In this document: positions 43,965 to 53,214 of the stretch, in pieces | Numbering within the stretch: the first letter of the stretch is position 1 | How the letters are laid out: each line of letters begins with the position of its first letter | Origin: JAWXBR01 sp046595995 | Lineage (GTDB): Bacteria; Bacteroidota; Ignavibacteria; Kapaibacteriales; Kapaibacteriaceae | Direction: 5' to 3' | DNA: 64,000 nucleotides | Assembly: GCA_046595995.1 (NCBI GenBank) | Contig: JBKJNB010000083.1 | Coordinates: 71,594 to 135,593, forward strand | Notes under the pieces: model-generated | The model's database searches: none | What the model saw: only the letters and a program-made list of their open reading frames with translations | What the model was told of the DNA's origin: nothing | Program-made: the position numbers and the translations under genes

Positions 43965-45986
43965 TTAAATGTCTAGGTTTTTCACATACTGAGCGTTGCG
44001 TTCGATGAACTCGCGGCGCGGCTCGACGTTTTCACCCATTAGAGTCTCAAACACGTGCGTTGCTTCTGCGGCGTTTTCGATTGTGACCTGCAGGAGTGTA
44101 CGGGTTTCCGGATTCATGGTCGTTGACCACAATTGCTCGGGGTTCATTTCCCCGAGACCCTTGAAGCGACTAATGACGATGCCGTCTGCCGTAGCACCTT
44201 CCTCTACAATTTCGGGCTCTTCGCCTACGACCACTTCTGGTGTCGGGTTCTTGGCGGCCTTCTTCTCGGCTTTCTCACGCCTGAAGCGCGCAATTACTTC
44301 ATCGCGTTCCTGATCGTTGAATGCATAGAATTCTTGCTTACCCTTTTTGAGTTTGTACAACGGCGGTTGAGCTATGTACAGCTTGCCGTCGTTGATGAGT
44401 TGCAGCATGTGTTTGAAGAACAACGTCAACAGCAACGTGCGAATGTGCGACCCATCGATATCAGCGTCGGCCATGAGAATAATCTTGCCGTAGCGCGCCT
44501 TCGACGAATCGAAGTCGTCACCGAAGCCAGCACCGATGGCAGTGAGGATTGTGCGGACTTCTTCGTTTTCGAGCACCTTGTGCAGACGCGCTTTGTGAAC
44601 GTTTAGAATCTTGCCGCGTAATGGCAGGATTGCCTGGAACCTACGATCACGTCCCTGCTTAGCAGTGCCACCTGCAGAGTCACCTTCTACGAGATAAATT
44701 TCTGTGTCTTCGGGAGTGCGCAGCGAACAGTCGGCAAGTTTACCCGGAAGCGTAGCGCCTTCAAGTGCACTCTTGCGACGAATAAGATCCTTTGCCTTGC
44801 GAGCAGCCATGCGGGCTTCGAAGGCGTTCATAGCTTTATCGATGATGTGCTTTGCAGCAGAAGGAGTGGCATCGAGGTACTTACCAAACTCTTCGTTCAT
44901 CACGGACTTCACGATGCTCTCGGTCTCGCTGTTGCCAAGCTTCGTCTTTGTTTGTCCTTCGAATTGTGGTTCTGCAACCTTGACACTAATGATACAAGTA
45001 AGGCCTTCACGGAAGTCCTCACCCGTAAGGTTTGTGTCTTTCTTCAGCATGTTGTTTGCTGCAGCGTACGCGTTCAACGTGCGCGTTAACGCAGAGCGAT
45101 AACCCGACACGTGCGTTCCGCCTTCGACCGTGTTAATGTTATTTACATACGATAGCAGCGTCTCGGAGAAGCCGTTGTTGTATTCGAAACATATTTCCAC
45201 TTGCGTTTCAACATCCTGCTCGTTCTTCTGAGTGCCAGTAATGAAAATTGGCTTCGTAATGGGCGTTGCATTGGCGTCGACATAACGGACGAAGTCCACG
45301 AGACCACCACGGAACGCAAACACGTCTTTCATCCCATCACGCTCGTCGTATAGCGTAATCGTAACGTCAGGGTTTAGAAACGCTAACTCACGTAAACGAT
45401 CGGAGATCTTCTCGTAACGGAATTCGACGGTCTTGAAGATGGTTGCATCTGGGTAGAAGCGGACGTTTGTACCCGTCTTCTTCGAGGTGCCAACTTCGGT
45501 CACTGCTGTTACAGGTGCACCGGCATTGTACGTCTGCTGCCAGATCTTGCCCTCACGCTCGATGGTAACGAGTAGTACCGACGACAATGCGTTAACGCAC
45601 GACACGCCGACGCCGTGAAGTCCGCCGGACACTTTATAAGTGTTTTTATCAAACTTGCCGCCCGCATGAAGTGTACACATTACCACTTCAAGAGTCGAAA
45701 TCTTCTTTACAGGGTGAGGTCCGACGGGAATACCACGTCCATCATCCTGCACAGATACCGACCCATCAGAGTGAATCGTCACCTCGATGTTCGTACAGTA
45801 CCCAGCAAGCACTTCATCAATTGAGTTGTCAACAACTTCCTGCACCAGGTGGTGGAGACCACGGTCGCCAACATCGCCAATGTACATGGCCGGACGTAGC
45901 CGTACGGCTTCGAGTCCTTCGAGAACCTTGATACTGTCTTCGCTATACCCTGGTCGCACTGCTACTTCTTCAATAATGTCTGACAT
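43965..45986 (-). CDS. gyrB: DNA gyrase subunit B
   Basis: 673 residues from ATG 45986, which has AAGGAGA in front; the frame is open further upstream within dciA but that part is not GyrB. The ATPase domain has EVVDNSIDEVLAGYC, DDGRGIPVG and GGLHGVGVSCVNAL; the TOPRIM domain has VEGDSAGGTAKQGRDRRFQA and ADADIDGSHIRTLLLT; it ends EFIERNAQYVKNLDI. Length and ending are typical of gyrases outside the proteobacteria. There is an acidic insertion (VVVGEEPEIVEEGATADG) in the TOPRIM-tail region, which is common. Last gene of the replication cluster. Confidence 0.97.
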   Translation of the reverse strand: MSDIIEEVAVRPGYSEDSIKVLEGLEAVRLRPAMYIGDVGDRGLHHLVQEVVDNSIDEVLAGYCTNIEVTIHSDGSVSVQDDGRGIPVGPHPVKKISTLEVVMCTLHAGGKFDKNTYKVSGGLHGVGVSCVNALSSVLLVTIEREGKIWQQTYNAGAPVTAVTEVGTSKKTGTNVRFYPDATIFKTVEFRYEKISDRLRELAFLNPDVTITLYDERDGMKDVFAFRGGLVDFVRYVDANATPITKPIFITGTQKNEQDVETQVEICFEYNNGFSETLLSYVNNINTVEGGTHVSGYRSALTRTLNAYAAANNMLKKDTNLTGEDFREGLTCIISVKVAEPQFEGQTKTKLGNSETESIVKSVMNEEFGKYLDATPSAAKHIIDKAMNAFEARMAARKAKDLIRRKSALEGATLPGKLADCSLRTPEDTEIYLVEGDSAGGTAKQGRDRRFQAILPLRGKILNVHKARLHKVLENEEVRTILTAIGAGFGDDFDSSKARYGKIILMADADIDGSHIRTLLLTLFFKHMLQLINDGKLYIAQPPLYKLKKGKQEFYAFNDQERDEVIARFRREKAEKKAAKNPTPEVVVGEEPEIVEEGATADGIVISRFKGLGEMNPEQLWSTTMNPETRTLLQVTIENAAEATHVFETLMGENVEPRREFIERNAQYVKNLDI

Positions 45987-46011
45987 CGCTTCTCCTTGTA
46001 AGCCCAGCTCG

Positions 46012-46290
46012 TTAACGCAGAACGATCTCTCGTATGAGTTCCGAGCCCATGCGGGCATTGAGTTGTGAACGTAATTCTTCGCGGCGCAGCATGAGTTCAT
46101 TGCGCCATGGGGCTTCATGCACATGAATGCGCAGGATACCGTTTTCAAATGACCGTACTTCGGTAAGGCTAGCCACACGCTCGCCTACAACCTCTGCCCA
46201 ATAACGCGGCAGTCTCGATTTTTGCAGTTCGTCGGTTAAACGAAACCTCTGCACAACATCCTTCAACAGATCACCCAGCGAGTGCATCAT
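46012..46290 (-). CDS. dciA: DciA (DUF721) helicase-loading protein
   Basis: 92 residues from ATG 46290, which overlaps the recF stop (ATGA); an ATG at 46314 lies inside recF. The DUF721 pattern is visible: the N-terminal helix (LGDLLKDVVQRFRLTDEL), WAEVVGERVASLTEV, GILRIHVHEAPWRNEL and the ending LNARMGSELIREIVLR. DciA is the ancestral bacterial partner that helps load the DnaB helicase, found where DnaC/DnaI is absent. Its position between recF and gyrB fits this role. Confidence 0.88.
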   Translation of the reverse strand: MMHSLGDLLKDVVQRFRLTDELQKSRLPRYWAEVVGERVASLTEVRSFENGILRIHVHEAPWRNELMLRREELRSQLNARMGSELIREIVLR

Positions 46291-47435
46291 GCAGCCTCTC
46301 TCGTAACCACACATCCGTTGGAAAGTGTGACAAGGCGCATGTCCGTGCCTTCAGGAACGAGCATCGCTATTGCCTCTCCATCGGTCGTCGTTACAAAACA
46401 CTGCATCCCCATTGCCAACACAAGCTCCATCACATGTGCACATCGTGCACGGTCTAATTCGCTAAACACGTCGTCCAGCAGAACCACTGGACGTTCATTT
46501 GTTTTGTCGAGAAGGATCTCACACTCGGCAAGCTTCAGCGCAACAAGCAGCGACTTATGCTGACCTTGCGATGCTGTCTCACGGGCGAGTCCCCCATTCA
46601 GTCGTAACACCATCTCGTCTCGCTGGGCACCAAAACACGTACTCCCTCTCGCCAATTCGCGCGGCATCGCTGCACGCGCTACTTCGTGAAGTGCCTCTGC
46701 TATTACCTCAACAGATGCGGAGGCTGGGTCGAGTGTTCCTGCCAGACTATCTGGTTCATAACTGATTTCAATTCGTTCTGCATCACCCGAAACGGCAGCG
46801 TATGTGCGCTGAACCCGAGGCGCCAATTCGTCTATAAACCGCGCCCGACGGTGGATAATCTCCGCGCTGCACTTGACGAATGCCGAGGTCCATACTTGCA
46901 AATCTGCGTCACCGATTCCAACTATAGTTCCACTGCCCAAAAGGGCATTCCGTTGCTTTAGAATTCGCCTCAAATCGTACAGTAAATCCGTGAATCGCGT
47001 ACTCGACTGTGCCATCACAGAATCAAGAAATGCACGTCGCTCCGATGGTGCTCCGAACGTAATGCTCTTGTGATCGGGTGAAAGCGCCACCACTGGCAGC
47101 GAGCCGATGATGTCGCGCGGCGTAAGGCTTGTACCGAGACTTCCTTCGATGCGCTTCCGAGCCCCTTCCTGGACCCTTACCGACACCTTGTAGGGCGCAT
47201 GTAAGTCGCGTTCGGCTTCAATCACAACAGTAAATCCATCGGTGCCGAATTGAACAAGAGAGGAATCTCCGACCTGAACGAAACTGCGTGCAATTGCGGC
47301 CATGCTAATCGCTTCGAGCAGCGTCGTCTTACCCGATCCGTTAGGTCCGGTTAGCACATTCACGTGTTGTGCACATGCAAGAAGCGTTCGCTCATGATTT
47401 CGCATTTGCGACACCGCTATTGAGCGGATTACCAT
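46287..47435 (-). CDS. recF: DNA replication and repair protein RecF
   Basis: 382 residues with an SMC-like ATPase: Walker A TGPNGSGKTTLLEAISM near residue 30, the signature region SQGQHKSLLVALKLAECEIL and Walker B PVVLLDDVFSELDRAR. It loads RecA onto gapped DNA with RecO and RecR. It starts 9 bases after dnaN and overlaps dciA, so the four genes form one transcript. It contains one AAGGGGCT octamer on the coding strand (47160). Confidence 0.95.
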   Translation of the reverse strand: MVIRSIAVSQMRNHERTLLACAQHVNVLTGPNGSGKTTLLEAISMAAIARSFVQVGDSSLVQFGTDGFTVVIEAERDLHAPYKVSVRVQEGARKRIEGSLGTSLTPRDIIGSLPVVALSPDHKSITFGAPSERRAFLDSVMAQSSTRFTDLLYDLRRILKQRNALLGSGTIVGIGDADLQVWTSAFVKCSAEIIHRRARFIDELAPRVQRTYAAVSGDAERIEISYEPDSLAGTLDPASASVEVIAEALHEVARAAMPRELARGSTCFGAQRDEMVLRLNGGLARETASQGQHKSLLVALKLAECEILLDKTNERPVVLLDDVFSELDRARCAHVMELVLAMGMQCFVTTTDGEAIAMLVPEGTDMRLVTLSNGCVVTREAA

Positions 47436-47444
47436 CGGTGGGCG

Positions 47445-48566
47445 TCAGATCTTAACAGGCATCACAAGCATCAGGAGATCGTCGGCATCTGTACCTGGCG
47501 TGATGAGTACAGCGCGGATAGGCGTTGAGAACGTCATGCGCACATTCAAATCGGGATCATCATCGGTAGTAATGTTCTTTATAGCTTCTTCGAGGAAACG
47601 ATAATTGAATCCTACCTCGAACGACTCCGCCGAAAAATCGCACGGAATGGTTTCCGTCCCCTTGCCTCCAGAATCTTCGTCTTCCGAATGCACTGCCATC
47701 GTCTTATCGCTGATGCGGAAGCGCACGTGACGCGTGTTTGTGTTTGCAAACAGCGAGACACGTTTGATTGCACTCAGCACTTCGCGCTGATTAATCGTCA
47801 GCGTCTTGTCGTTGTCCGATGGAATTACGTTCTGATACGGCGGATACTTCTCATCGATGATCCGCGTTGTAATCGTAAGCGATCCGATAGAGAAGCGGGC
47901 GTGTGTTCTGCTTATCTCCATCGCAACATCACTGTCGACCTTACGCAACAGTTCTACGGCACGCGCCGGAACAATTGCTTCCAAGGCAGCAGGGAAGGGG
48001 CTTCCCGAAGGGGCTGTTACAATAACGCGCGACAAACGGAAGCCATCGGTGGCAACGGCAGTTGCAGTTTCGCCCTGGAATTGAAAGAAGACACCCGTCA
48101 TACTCGGACGATATTCTTCAGTCGATACAGCGAACACTGTCTTGTTGGCCATGCGCGTCATGTCTTCTTTGCGCAGCGATGCCTTTGTCGATTCTGGGAA
48201 TTGCGGAATCGTTGGGAACTCATTCGCATCGAGCCCCTTCATCTCATACGTTCCTGTCGGTGTGCGCACAGAAATGAGATGGGCATCTTCATCGGTCGTA
48301 ATTTCTACGGTCCCTGCGTTGCCAAGCTCCTTGATCAGGTCCGTGAACTGCCTCGCCGGAACGAGTAACGCTCCGTCCTTCTCGCCGGACACAGGTATGC
48401 CTAACGAAATGGTGATCTCTTGGTCGGTAGATGTGAACGTTAGTTCGCTACCTACAAGAGATGTGTACACGTGTTCGAGAACCGGAATGGTTGATTTCGC
48501 CGGGATGGCCGGGAGAATCTTCTGGAGAGCTCGTTGAAGTTCGGGCAACGCGACAGTAAACTTCAT
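47445..48566 (-). CDS. dnaN: DNA polymerase III sliding clamp, beta subunit
   Basis: 373 residues forming three clamp domains. Landmarks are MKFTVALPELQRALQKILPAI, TYEMKGLDANEFPTIP, GFRLSRVIV, PYQNVIPSDNDKTLTINQRE, VGFNYRFLEEAI and the C-terminal LLMLVMPVKI. It encircles DNA and tethers polymerase. It is the first gene of the dnaN-recF-dciA-gyrB run; dnaA, which normally precedes dnaN, is missing here. The gene contains three AAGGGGCT octamers (47995, 48008 and, in the other orientation, 48232). Confidence 0.97.
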   Translation of the reverse strand: MKFTVALPELQRALQKILPAIPAKSTIPVLEHVYTSLVGSELTFTSTDQEITISLGIPVSGEKDGALLVPARQFTDLIKELGNAGTVEITTDEDAHLISVRTPTGTYEMKGLDANEFPTIPQFPESTKASLRKEDMTRMANKTVFAVSTEEYRPSMTGVFFQFQGETATAVATDGFRLSRVIVTAPSGSPFPAALEAIVPARAVELLRKVDSDVAMEISRTHARFSIGSLTITTRIIDEKYPPYQNVIPSDNDKTLTINQREVLSAIKRVSLFANTNTRHVRFRISDKTMAVHSEDEDSGGKGTETIPCDFSAESFEVGFNYRFLEEAIKNITTDDDPDLNVRMTFSTPIRAVLITPGTDADDLLMLVMPVKI

Positions 48567-48672
48567 ACGCCGAAGTAGGCCTGGGGAAGGGTTGGAACGG
48601 GGCTAAATGCCTAAATTCGAAGGGCGAATCTACGAAGAACACCATGACCTTACAATCCGCTTCGGGACCTGA

Positions 48673-49347
48673 ATGCTGACGCCCTATGGGCATGACAACG
48701 CCTTTTTGATGTTAGGCGTTGGTATTGCTCTCCTACTTCTCTCAATAACGATTCCGTGGGCCATCCTAGCAATAATCGCTGCTCTGTTAGGCGTGCTGAT
48801 TATTGCCTTTACATTGTGGTTCTTTCGAGATCCCGTGCGCGCCCTGCATCCCGACGCAGAACGCGACAGCGCTCTTATCGTATCGCCCGCAGACGGCACT
48901 GTGACAGAGGTTTTTGCAATTGAACGGTCTGTGGAACTGCGCGGACCTGCTACGCAGATCAGCATTTTTCTATCTCCTCTCGACGTACACGTCAATCGCT
49001 ACCCAGCGTCGGGCACAATCGTCGACGCTCAATACATCGCTGGCAAGTACCTGATGGCGTTCGAACCGAAGTCGAGCGAGGAAAATGAACGCAGCGTTTT
49101 CATTCTGCGAACTGCATTCGGCGACATCCTGTACAAACAAATCACCGGTTTTCTCGCGCGACGTATCGTTTACGATACAAAGCTGGGGGACGTTGTACGG
49201 GCTGGTGAACGCTTCGGCATGATGAAATTCGGCTCTCGCATGGACATTGTCCTTCCCGCATCTGCAGAGGTTTTTGTTAAAGTGGGGCAGAAAGTGGTCG
49301 GCGCACACACGCTTCTGGCGAAGTTGCACCCAGAGGCCACCTCTTAA
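48673..49347 (+). CDS. psd: Phosphatidylserine decarboxylase, Psd-A type
   Basis: 224 residues, matching the short PSD-A class with two N-terminal membrane helices (10-60). The conserved VSPADGTVTEV, IFLSPLDVHVNRYPASG and the self-cleavage site FGSRMDI are present; cleavage before that Ser makes the pyruvoyl group. It forms phosphatidylethanolamine at the inner membrane and is followed after 3 bases by pssA, which makes its substrate. It is divergent from dnaN with 106 bases between. Confidence 0.93.
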   Translation: MLTPYGHDNAFLMLGVGIALLLLSITIPWAILAIIAALLGVLIIAFTLWFFRDPVRALHPDAERDSALIVSPADGTVTEVFAIERSVELRGPATQISIFLSPLDVHVNRYPASGTIVDAQYIAGKYLMAFEPKSSEENERSVFILRTAFGDILYKQITGFLARRIVYDTKLGDVVRAGERFGMMKFGSRMDIVLPASAEVFVKVGQKVVGAHTLLAKLHPEATS

Positions 49348-49350
49348 TCC

Positions 49351-50112
49351 ATGCGTGTTACCCGCTCCATCGTTCCGAACCTGTTTACACTCGCAAATCT
49401 GTTTTGCGGGTTTGCTGCAATTATTGCCGCTACCGACGGGCAACCGCAGCGCGCTGTAGTACTCATTCTTACAGCAGGCCTCTTTGACATGCTCGATGGC
49501 GTTGTCGCTCGCCTTACTCGCAGCACGAGTGAGTTTGGAGTCGAGCTCGACTCGTTATGCGACGCTGTCTCGTTCGGCGTAGCCCCTTCGATCCTCATTT
49601 ATAGCGTGTACTTTCACGAGCTCAACCAGTGGGGCGTACTGCTTGCGTCGTTACCAGCACTTGCTGGCGTTCTCCGGCTTGCACGCTTCAACGTGCAGTT
49701 AACAAGCATGGAAGACAAGCTCTATTTCCGGGGAATGCCCATCCCGGCAGGTGCGTTTGTTCTGGCCTCATACGTGTTGTTTGTACACCTAGGCGTTGAC
49801 CTTCCAGAGGAATGGAAGCCCACGGGCATTCTCATCACGACGCTCCTAACTGCCGCAGCAATGGTAAGCACCATTAAGTACGACAACCTGCCCCGGCCGA
49901 CAATGCGCGCGCTCCGCCAGCGCCCAGTGGTTTTTCTCGTATTTTTGGTTGGTGTTATAGCCTCGCTGGTAACGGCAGGCCGTGCCATCTTCCCGTTCAT
50001 GATGCTTTACATGATTGGTGGCGCCATTCGGCACGTTGTTCTGTTAATGCGCGAGCGAACAGATGACGACGACACACTCGAAGAACCGGATCCCGATCCG
50101 TTCGAACTCTGA
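49351..50112 (+). CDS. pssA: CDP-diacylglycerol-serine O-phosphatidyltransferase
   Basis: 253 residues with about seven membrane helices. The CDP-alcohol phosphotransferase signature DGVVARLTRSTSEFGVELD continues to SLCD near residue 52 and carries the four catalytic aspartates. It joins serine to CDP-diacylglycerol to make phosphatidylserine. The C-terminal tail is acidic (ERTDDDDTLEEPDPDPFEL). It is coupled with psd upstream; purS follows after 11 bases. Confidence 0.94.
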   Translation: MRVTRSIVPNLFTLANLFCGFAAIIAATDGQPQRAVVLILTAGLFDMLDGVVARLTRSTSEFGVELDSLCDAVSFGVAPSILIYSVYFHELNQWGVLLASLPALAGVLRLARFNVQLTSMEDKLYFRGMPIPAGAFVLASYVLFVHLGVDLPEEWKPTGILITTLLTAAAMVSTIKYDNLPRPTMRALRQRPVVFLVFLVGVIASLVTAGRAIFPFMMLYMIGGAIRHVVLLMRERTDDDDTLEEPDPDPFEL

Positions 50113-50123
50113 GGCCGGCCCAT

Positions 50124-50396
50124 ATGAAGACATACACTGCACACGTTACCGTTTCTCTGCGCAAGGCCATCCTAGACGTGCAGGGGAAAACTGTCGAGCA
50201 CGCGCTTCACAGTCTGCACATGCCTGCTCTGGGCAACGTGCGCATTGGCAAACACATCGAACTCGATGTACAGGCTCCAGACCCCGAGCGTGCCCTCGAG
50301 CTCGTTACCGACGCCTGCAAAAAACTTCTCGCAAACCCCGTCATGGAAGACTATCACGTCCGCCTAGAAGAATCCCACACAAACGGTGTGCGATGA
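50124..50396 (+). CDS. purS: Phosphoribosylformylglycinamidine synthase subunit PurS
   Basis: 90 residues. YTAHVTVSLRKAILDVQGKTVEHALHSLH and VRIGKHIELDV, with a C-terminal VMEDYHVRLEE, define PurS. It bridges PurQ (next but 37 bases) and PurL in the three-subunit FGAM synthase of purine synthesis. PurL is not in the window. Confidence 0.95.
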   Translation: MKTYTAHVTVSLRKAILDVQGKTVEHALHSLHMPALGNVRIGKHIELDVQAPDPERALELVTDACKKLLANPVMEDYHVRLEESHTNGVR

Positions 50397-50433
50397 ACAA
50401 CGCCCGTAGATGTAAGACCATCGGACGCGCCTC

Positions 50434-51147
50434 ATGAACATTGGCGTTGTATCATTCCCCGGTTCGAACTGTGATGCCGATGCTCGATTTGCATCTGCAC
50501 TCGATGGCAGTACCGTGCATGCATTGTGGCATAAGGGCCCATCCGTTCCGTCAGGCCCCGACCTCATCATCCTCCCGGGCGGATTCTCCTACGGCGACTA
50601 CCTGAGAACCGGTGCCATTGCCAGGTTCTCACCGATCATGAACGAGGTTGTGAAGCACGCTAATCGCGGTGGACTCGTCCTGGGCATCTGCAATGGCTTC
50701 CAGATTCTTACCGAGGCTGGTCTGCTTCCAGGTGCGCTAATCCGTAACGCCTCGCTCTCGTTCGTATGCAAGACGGTGCATTTAAAGGTCGAAAACCATT
50801 CAACCGCATTCACGTCGGCGACATCGAAAGGCGCGATCCTTGCAATTCCAATTGCCCATGGCGACGGCAGGTATACGGCGACGGAAGAAACATTGAATCG
50901 TCTCGAAGACGGACAGCAAATTTTGTATCGATACTGTAACGTGCAGGGTTCTGTTGTTGAAAATGCCAATCCCAACGGGAGCCTTCGCAACATTGCTGGC
51001 ATTATGAATGAAGGGGGCAACGTCATGGGTCTGATGCCCCACCCTGAACGCGCTTCAGATGCCGTTCTCGGATCGACCGACGGATTAACGGTGTTCGAGA
51101 GCATGTCTATGCACGTAGGCAGCCATGCGCCGGCAGCCGTAGCCTAA
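50434..51147 (+). CDS. purQ: Phosphoribosylformylglycinamidine synthase, glutaminase subunit PurQ
   Basis: 237 residues, class I glutamine amidotransferase. N-terminal VVSFPGSNCDADA, nucleophile C86 in LGICNGFQIL, and the His/Glu pair in MPHPERASD. It supplies ammonia for FGAM formation. The last 15 residues (HVGSHAPAAVA) are not conserved. A tatA gene follows after 24 bases. Confidence 0.96.
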   Translation: MNIGVVSFPGSNCDADARFASALDGSTVHALWHKGPSVPSGPDLIILPGGFSYGDYLRTGAIARFSPIMNEVVKHANRGGLVLGICNGFQILTEAGLLPGALIRNASLSFVCKTVHLKVENHSTAFTSATSKGAILAIPIAHGDGRYTATEETLNRLEDGQQILYRYCNVQGSVVENANPNGSLRNIAGIMNEGGNVMGLMPHPERASDAVLGSTDGLTVFESMSMHVGSHAPAAVA

Positions 51148-51171
51148 CACGAATTTTCTTAAGGAGCTATC

Positions 51172-51378
51172 ATGCCGAACATCGGACTTCCCGAACTGCT
51201 GATTATCGCACTCGTGCTTGTTCTTCTCTTTGGTGCACGCAAAATTCCTGAGCTCATGAAGGGGCTTGGCTCTGGCATTAAGGAATTCAAGAAAGCAGCC
51301 AGCGGCGACGAAGACAAGCCAACGCCGCCCCCTTCGACCCCTATGCCCCCTTCGACCCCTACCAGCACCACTCCGTAA
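51172..51378 (+). CDS. tatA: Twin-arginine translocase subunit TatA
   Basis: 68 residues: one N-terminal helix (NIGLPELLIIALVLVLLFGA), the hinge KIPELMKGLGSGIKEFKKA and a Pro/Thr tail from a small repeat (PPPSTPMPPSTPTST). AAGGAG precedes the ATG. TatA forms the pore for folded exported proteins, such as the Tat-type amine oxidase at 21627. It contains an AAGGGGCT octamer. Confidence 0.94.
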   Translation: MPNIGLPELLIIALVLVLLFGARKIPELMKGLGSGIKEFKKAASGDEDKPTPPPSTPMPPSTPTSTTP

Positions 51379-51396
51379 CCGCCGAAGGCCGCACGT

Positions 51397-51822
51397 ATGT
51401 TCGATGTTGGTGGCGGTGAGTTGATCATCATTCTTCTGTTTGTTCTTCTGCTGTTTGGCCCGAAGAAGATTCCCGAATTCGCCCAAATGGTGGGCAAGGG
51501 TCTTCGGAAATTCCGAATGGCACAAGAGGAGCTTACACAGCAGATTCGCGACATATCTGCAGAAGCTGCTATTACCGAAGATCAGATTGGCAGGAAAGCA
51601 TCAACGCCAACGCGTGTTGATGTAACCCAACCCATCAAAGTACCAGAGCACGCCGAAGAAACGCAACCAGTCGTAGTGCTAAAGCCAGCCGAAGACGCGG
51701 TGGCGAGAGAAGCTTCAATACACAGGGCAGTGTTTGGTGCAGACGCACCACTCGATTTCGGCGATGCCCACCCTCCGTCAAGTAGTGCTCCGTCTGACGA
51801 ACGCGAAGGTTCTCCGTCATGA
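51397..51822 (+). CDS. Second TatA/TatB-family translocase subunit
   Basis: 141 residues with the same architecture: a membrane helix (GGELIIILLFVLLLFGPKKIPEFAQ), amphipathic helix VGKGLRKFRMAQEELTQQIRD, and a long variable acidic tail. The longer tail suits a TatB-like role, while the FGPKKIPE hinge is shared with TatA. No tatC is nearby. Its stop overlaps the gatA start (ATGA at 51819). Confidence 0.88.
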   Translation: MFDVGGGELIIILLFVLLLFGPKKIPEFAQMVGKGLRKFRMAQEELTQQIRDISAEAAITEDQIGRKASTPTRVDVTQPIKVPEHAEETQPVVVLKPAEDAVAREASIHRAVFGADAPLDFGDAHPPSSSAPSDEREGSPS

Positions 51823-53174
51823 CGGTTACTGAACGCGTGCAGACTTTCCTGCGCCGCATCGACGAACGCCGAGATCTGAATGCCTTTCTTTCGACGAATG
51901 ACGAAGGTGCACTTCGAGACGCGAGCGCAAGCGATGAGCGTAATGCTGCTGGTCTAGCACGACCTCTCGAAGGACGTGTCGTTGCTTTAAAAGACAACAT
52001 CTCGTTTAAAGGCCTACCGATGACGTGCGGATCGCGCATTCTCGAAGGTTTTAAACCAGTTTATAATGCCACTGTTGTTGAACGTCTTCGCAATGCGGGT
52101 GCAATTGTGATTGGCAAGACCAACATGGACGAATTCGCCATGGGCTCATCGAGTGAGACATCGTACTACGGTCCGGTCAAACACCCCATCGACACAACGC
52201 GTGTGCCAGGGGGCTCCTCAGGGGGCTCTGCCGTCGCTGTTGCTGACGGCATGTGCGACGTTGCACTCGGCTCCGACACAGGTGGTTCAATTCGACAGCC
52301 AGCTGCGTTTTGCGGCGTGTATGGCTTCAAGCCAACGTACGGACGTGTCTCGCGCTACGGCTTGGTGGCGTTTGCTTCGTCACTAGACCAGATTGGCGTC
52401 TTCGCAAATTCCGTTGCTGAAGTTGCTGATACGTTCCACGTAATCAGTGGTCGAGACCCCATGGATAGCACCACGGTTGATGAGTCTATTACAAACGCAT
52501 CAAATGTTGTTCGCAGTGTGGGTGGGCCCCGTCGTGTGGGCATGCTTAATCGTAAGGCACTAACCGGTTGCGACAAGTCCATCGTTGCAACGTACGACGC
52601 TTTCCTCGATCGTATTCGAAGCACGGGTGCTATAATAACTGAAGTTAGTATCCCCAATAGCGAGATTTGGATACCGACATACTTCGTTCTTGCAACAGCC
52701 GAAGCATCGAGCAATCTTGCTCGCTTCGATGGCGTGCGATACGGGAAACGTGCGAGCACCACCGAAGACTTCATGACTGCTTTTCGCACCGAAGGTTTTG
52801 GTACAGAAGTAAAGCGTCGCATCATGCTCGGCACATATGTGTTGTCGAGCGGCTATTACGAAGCGTACTACCGAAAAGCGCAGCAAGCCCGCAGGCTCAT
52901 TAGCAATGCGTACGCAGAAATCTTCAAATCCGTTGACGTTCTTGCATTGCCAACAACACCAACCACAGCATTTGTACGAGGTGAAAAATCGGACCCATTA
53001 CAAATGTGGCTCTCTGATTTCTTTACCGTAAGCGCAAACATTGCGGGCATACCTGCAATTAGTCTTCCATCAGGAACCGATGCATCTGGCTTGCCGATAG
53101 GCATGCAGTTGCAGGGCGCAATGATGCAAGACGAATCGTTGCTCGCAGCTACGGCAGCGATACCCGCGTCTTAG
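51819..53174 (+). CDS. gatA: Asp-tRNA(Asn)/Glu-tRNA(Gln) amidotransferase subunit A
   Basis: 451 residues, amidase-signature fold. The Ser-Ser-Lys catalytic triad is visible: K58 in VALKDNISFKG, S133 in GGSSGGSAVAV and S157 in GSDTGGSIRQPAAFCGVYGFKPTYG. It releases ammonia from glutamine for transamidation of mischarged tRNAs with GatB and GatC, which are elsewhere. The chain ends about 20-30 residues earlier than usual, soon after LPIGMQLQGAMMQDESLLAA, so the last helix may be missing. Confidence 0.93.
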   Translation: MTVTERVQTFLRRIDERRDLNAFLSTNDEGALRDASASDERNAAGLARPLEGRVVALKDNISFKGLPMTCGSRILEGFKPVYNATVVERLRNAGAIVIGKTNMDEFAMGSSSETSYYGPVKHPIDTTRVPGGSSGGSAVAVADGMCDVALGSDTGGSIRQPAAFCGVYGFKPTYGRVSRYGLVAFASSLDQIGVFANSVAEVADTFHVISGRDPMDSTTVDESITNASNVVRSVGGPRRVGMLNRKALTGCDKSIVATYDAFLDRIRSTGAIITEVSIPNSEIWIPTYFVLATAEASSNLARFDGVRYGKRASTTEDFMTAFRTEGFGTEVKRRIMLGTYVLSSGYYEAYYRKAQQARRLISNAYAEIFKSVDVLALPTTPTTAFVRGEKSDPLQMWLSDFFTVSANIAGIPAISLPSGTDASGLPIGMQLQGAMMQDESLLAATAAIPAS

Positions 53175-53214
53175 TCGATTACAGCGATTCGTGGAATGCT
53201 TGCTTCGCAAGCGC

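Noticed and set aside
45987..46178. N-terminal extension of gyrB into dciA
   Set aside because: The extra residues are not gyrase-like and the ATG at 45986 has a good AAGGAG site.
48567..48672. Replication origin between dnaN and psd
   Set aside because: No TTATNCACA-like boxes or AT-rich unwinding region in this gap.
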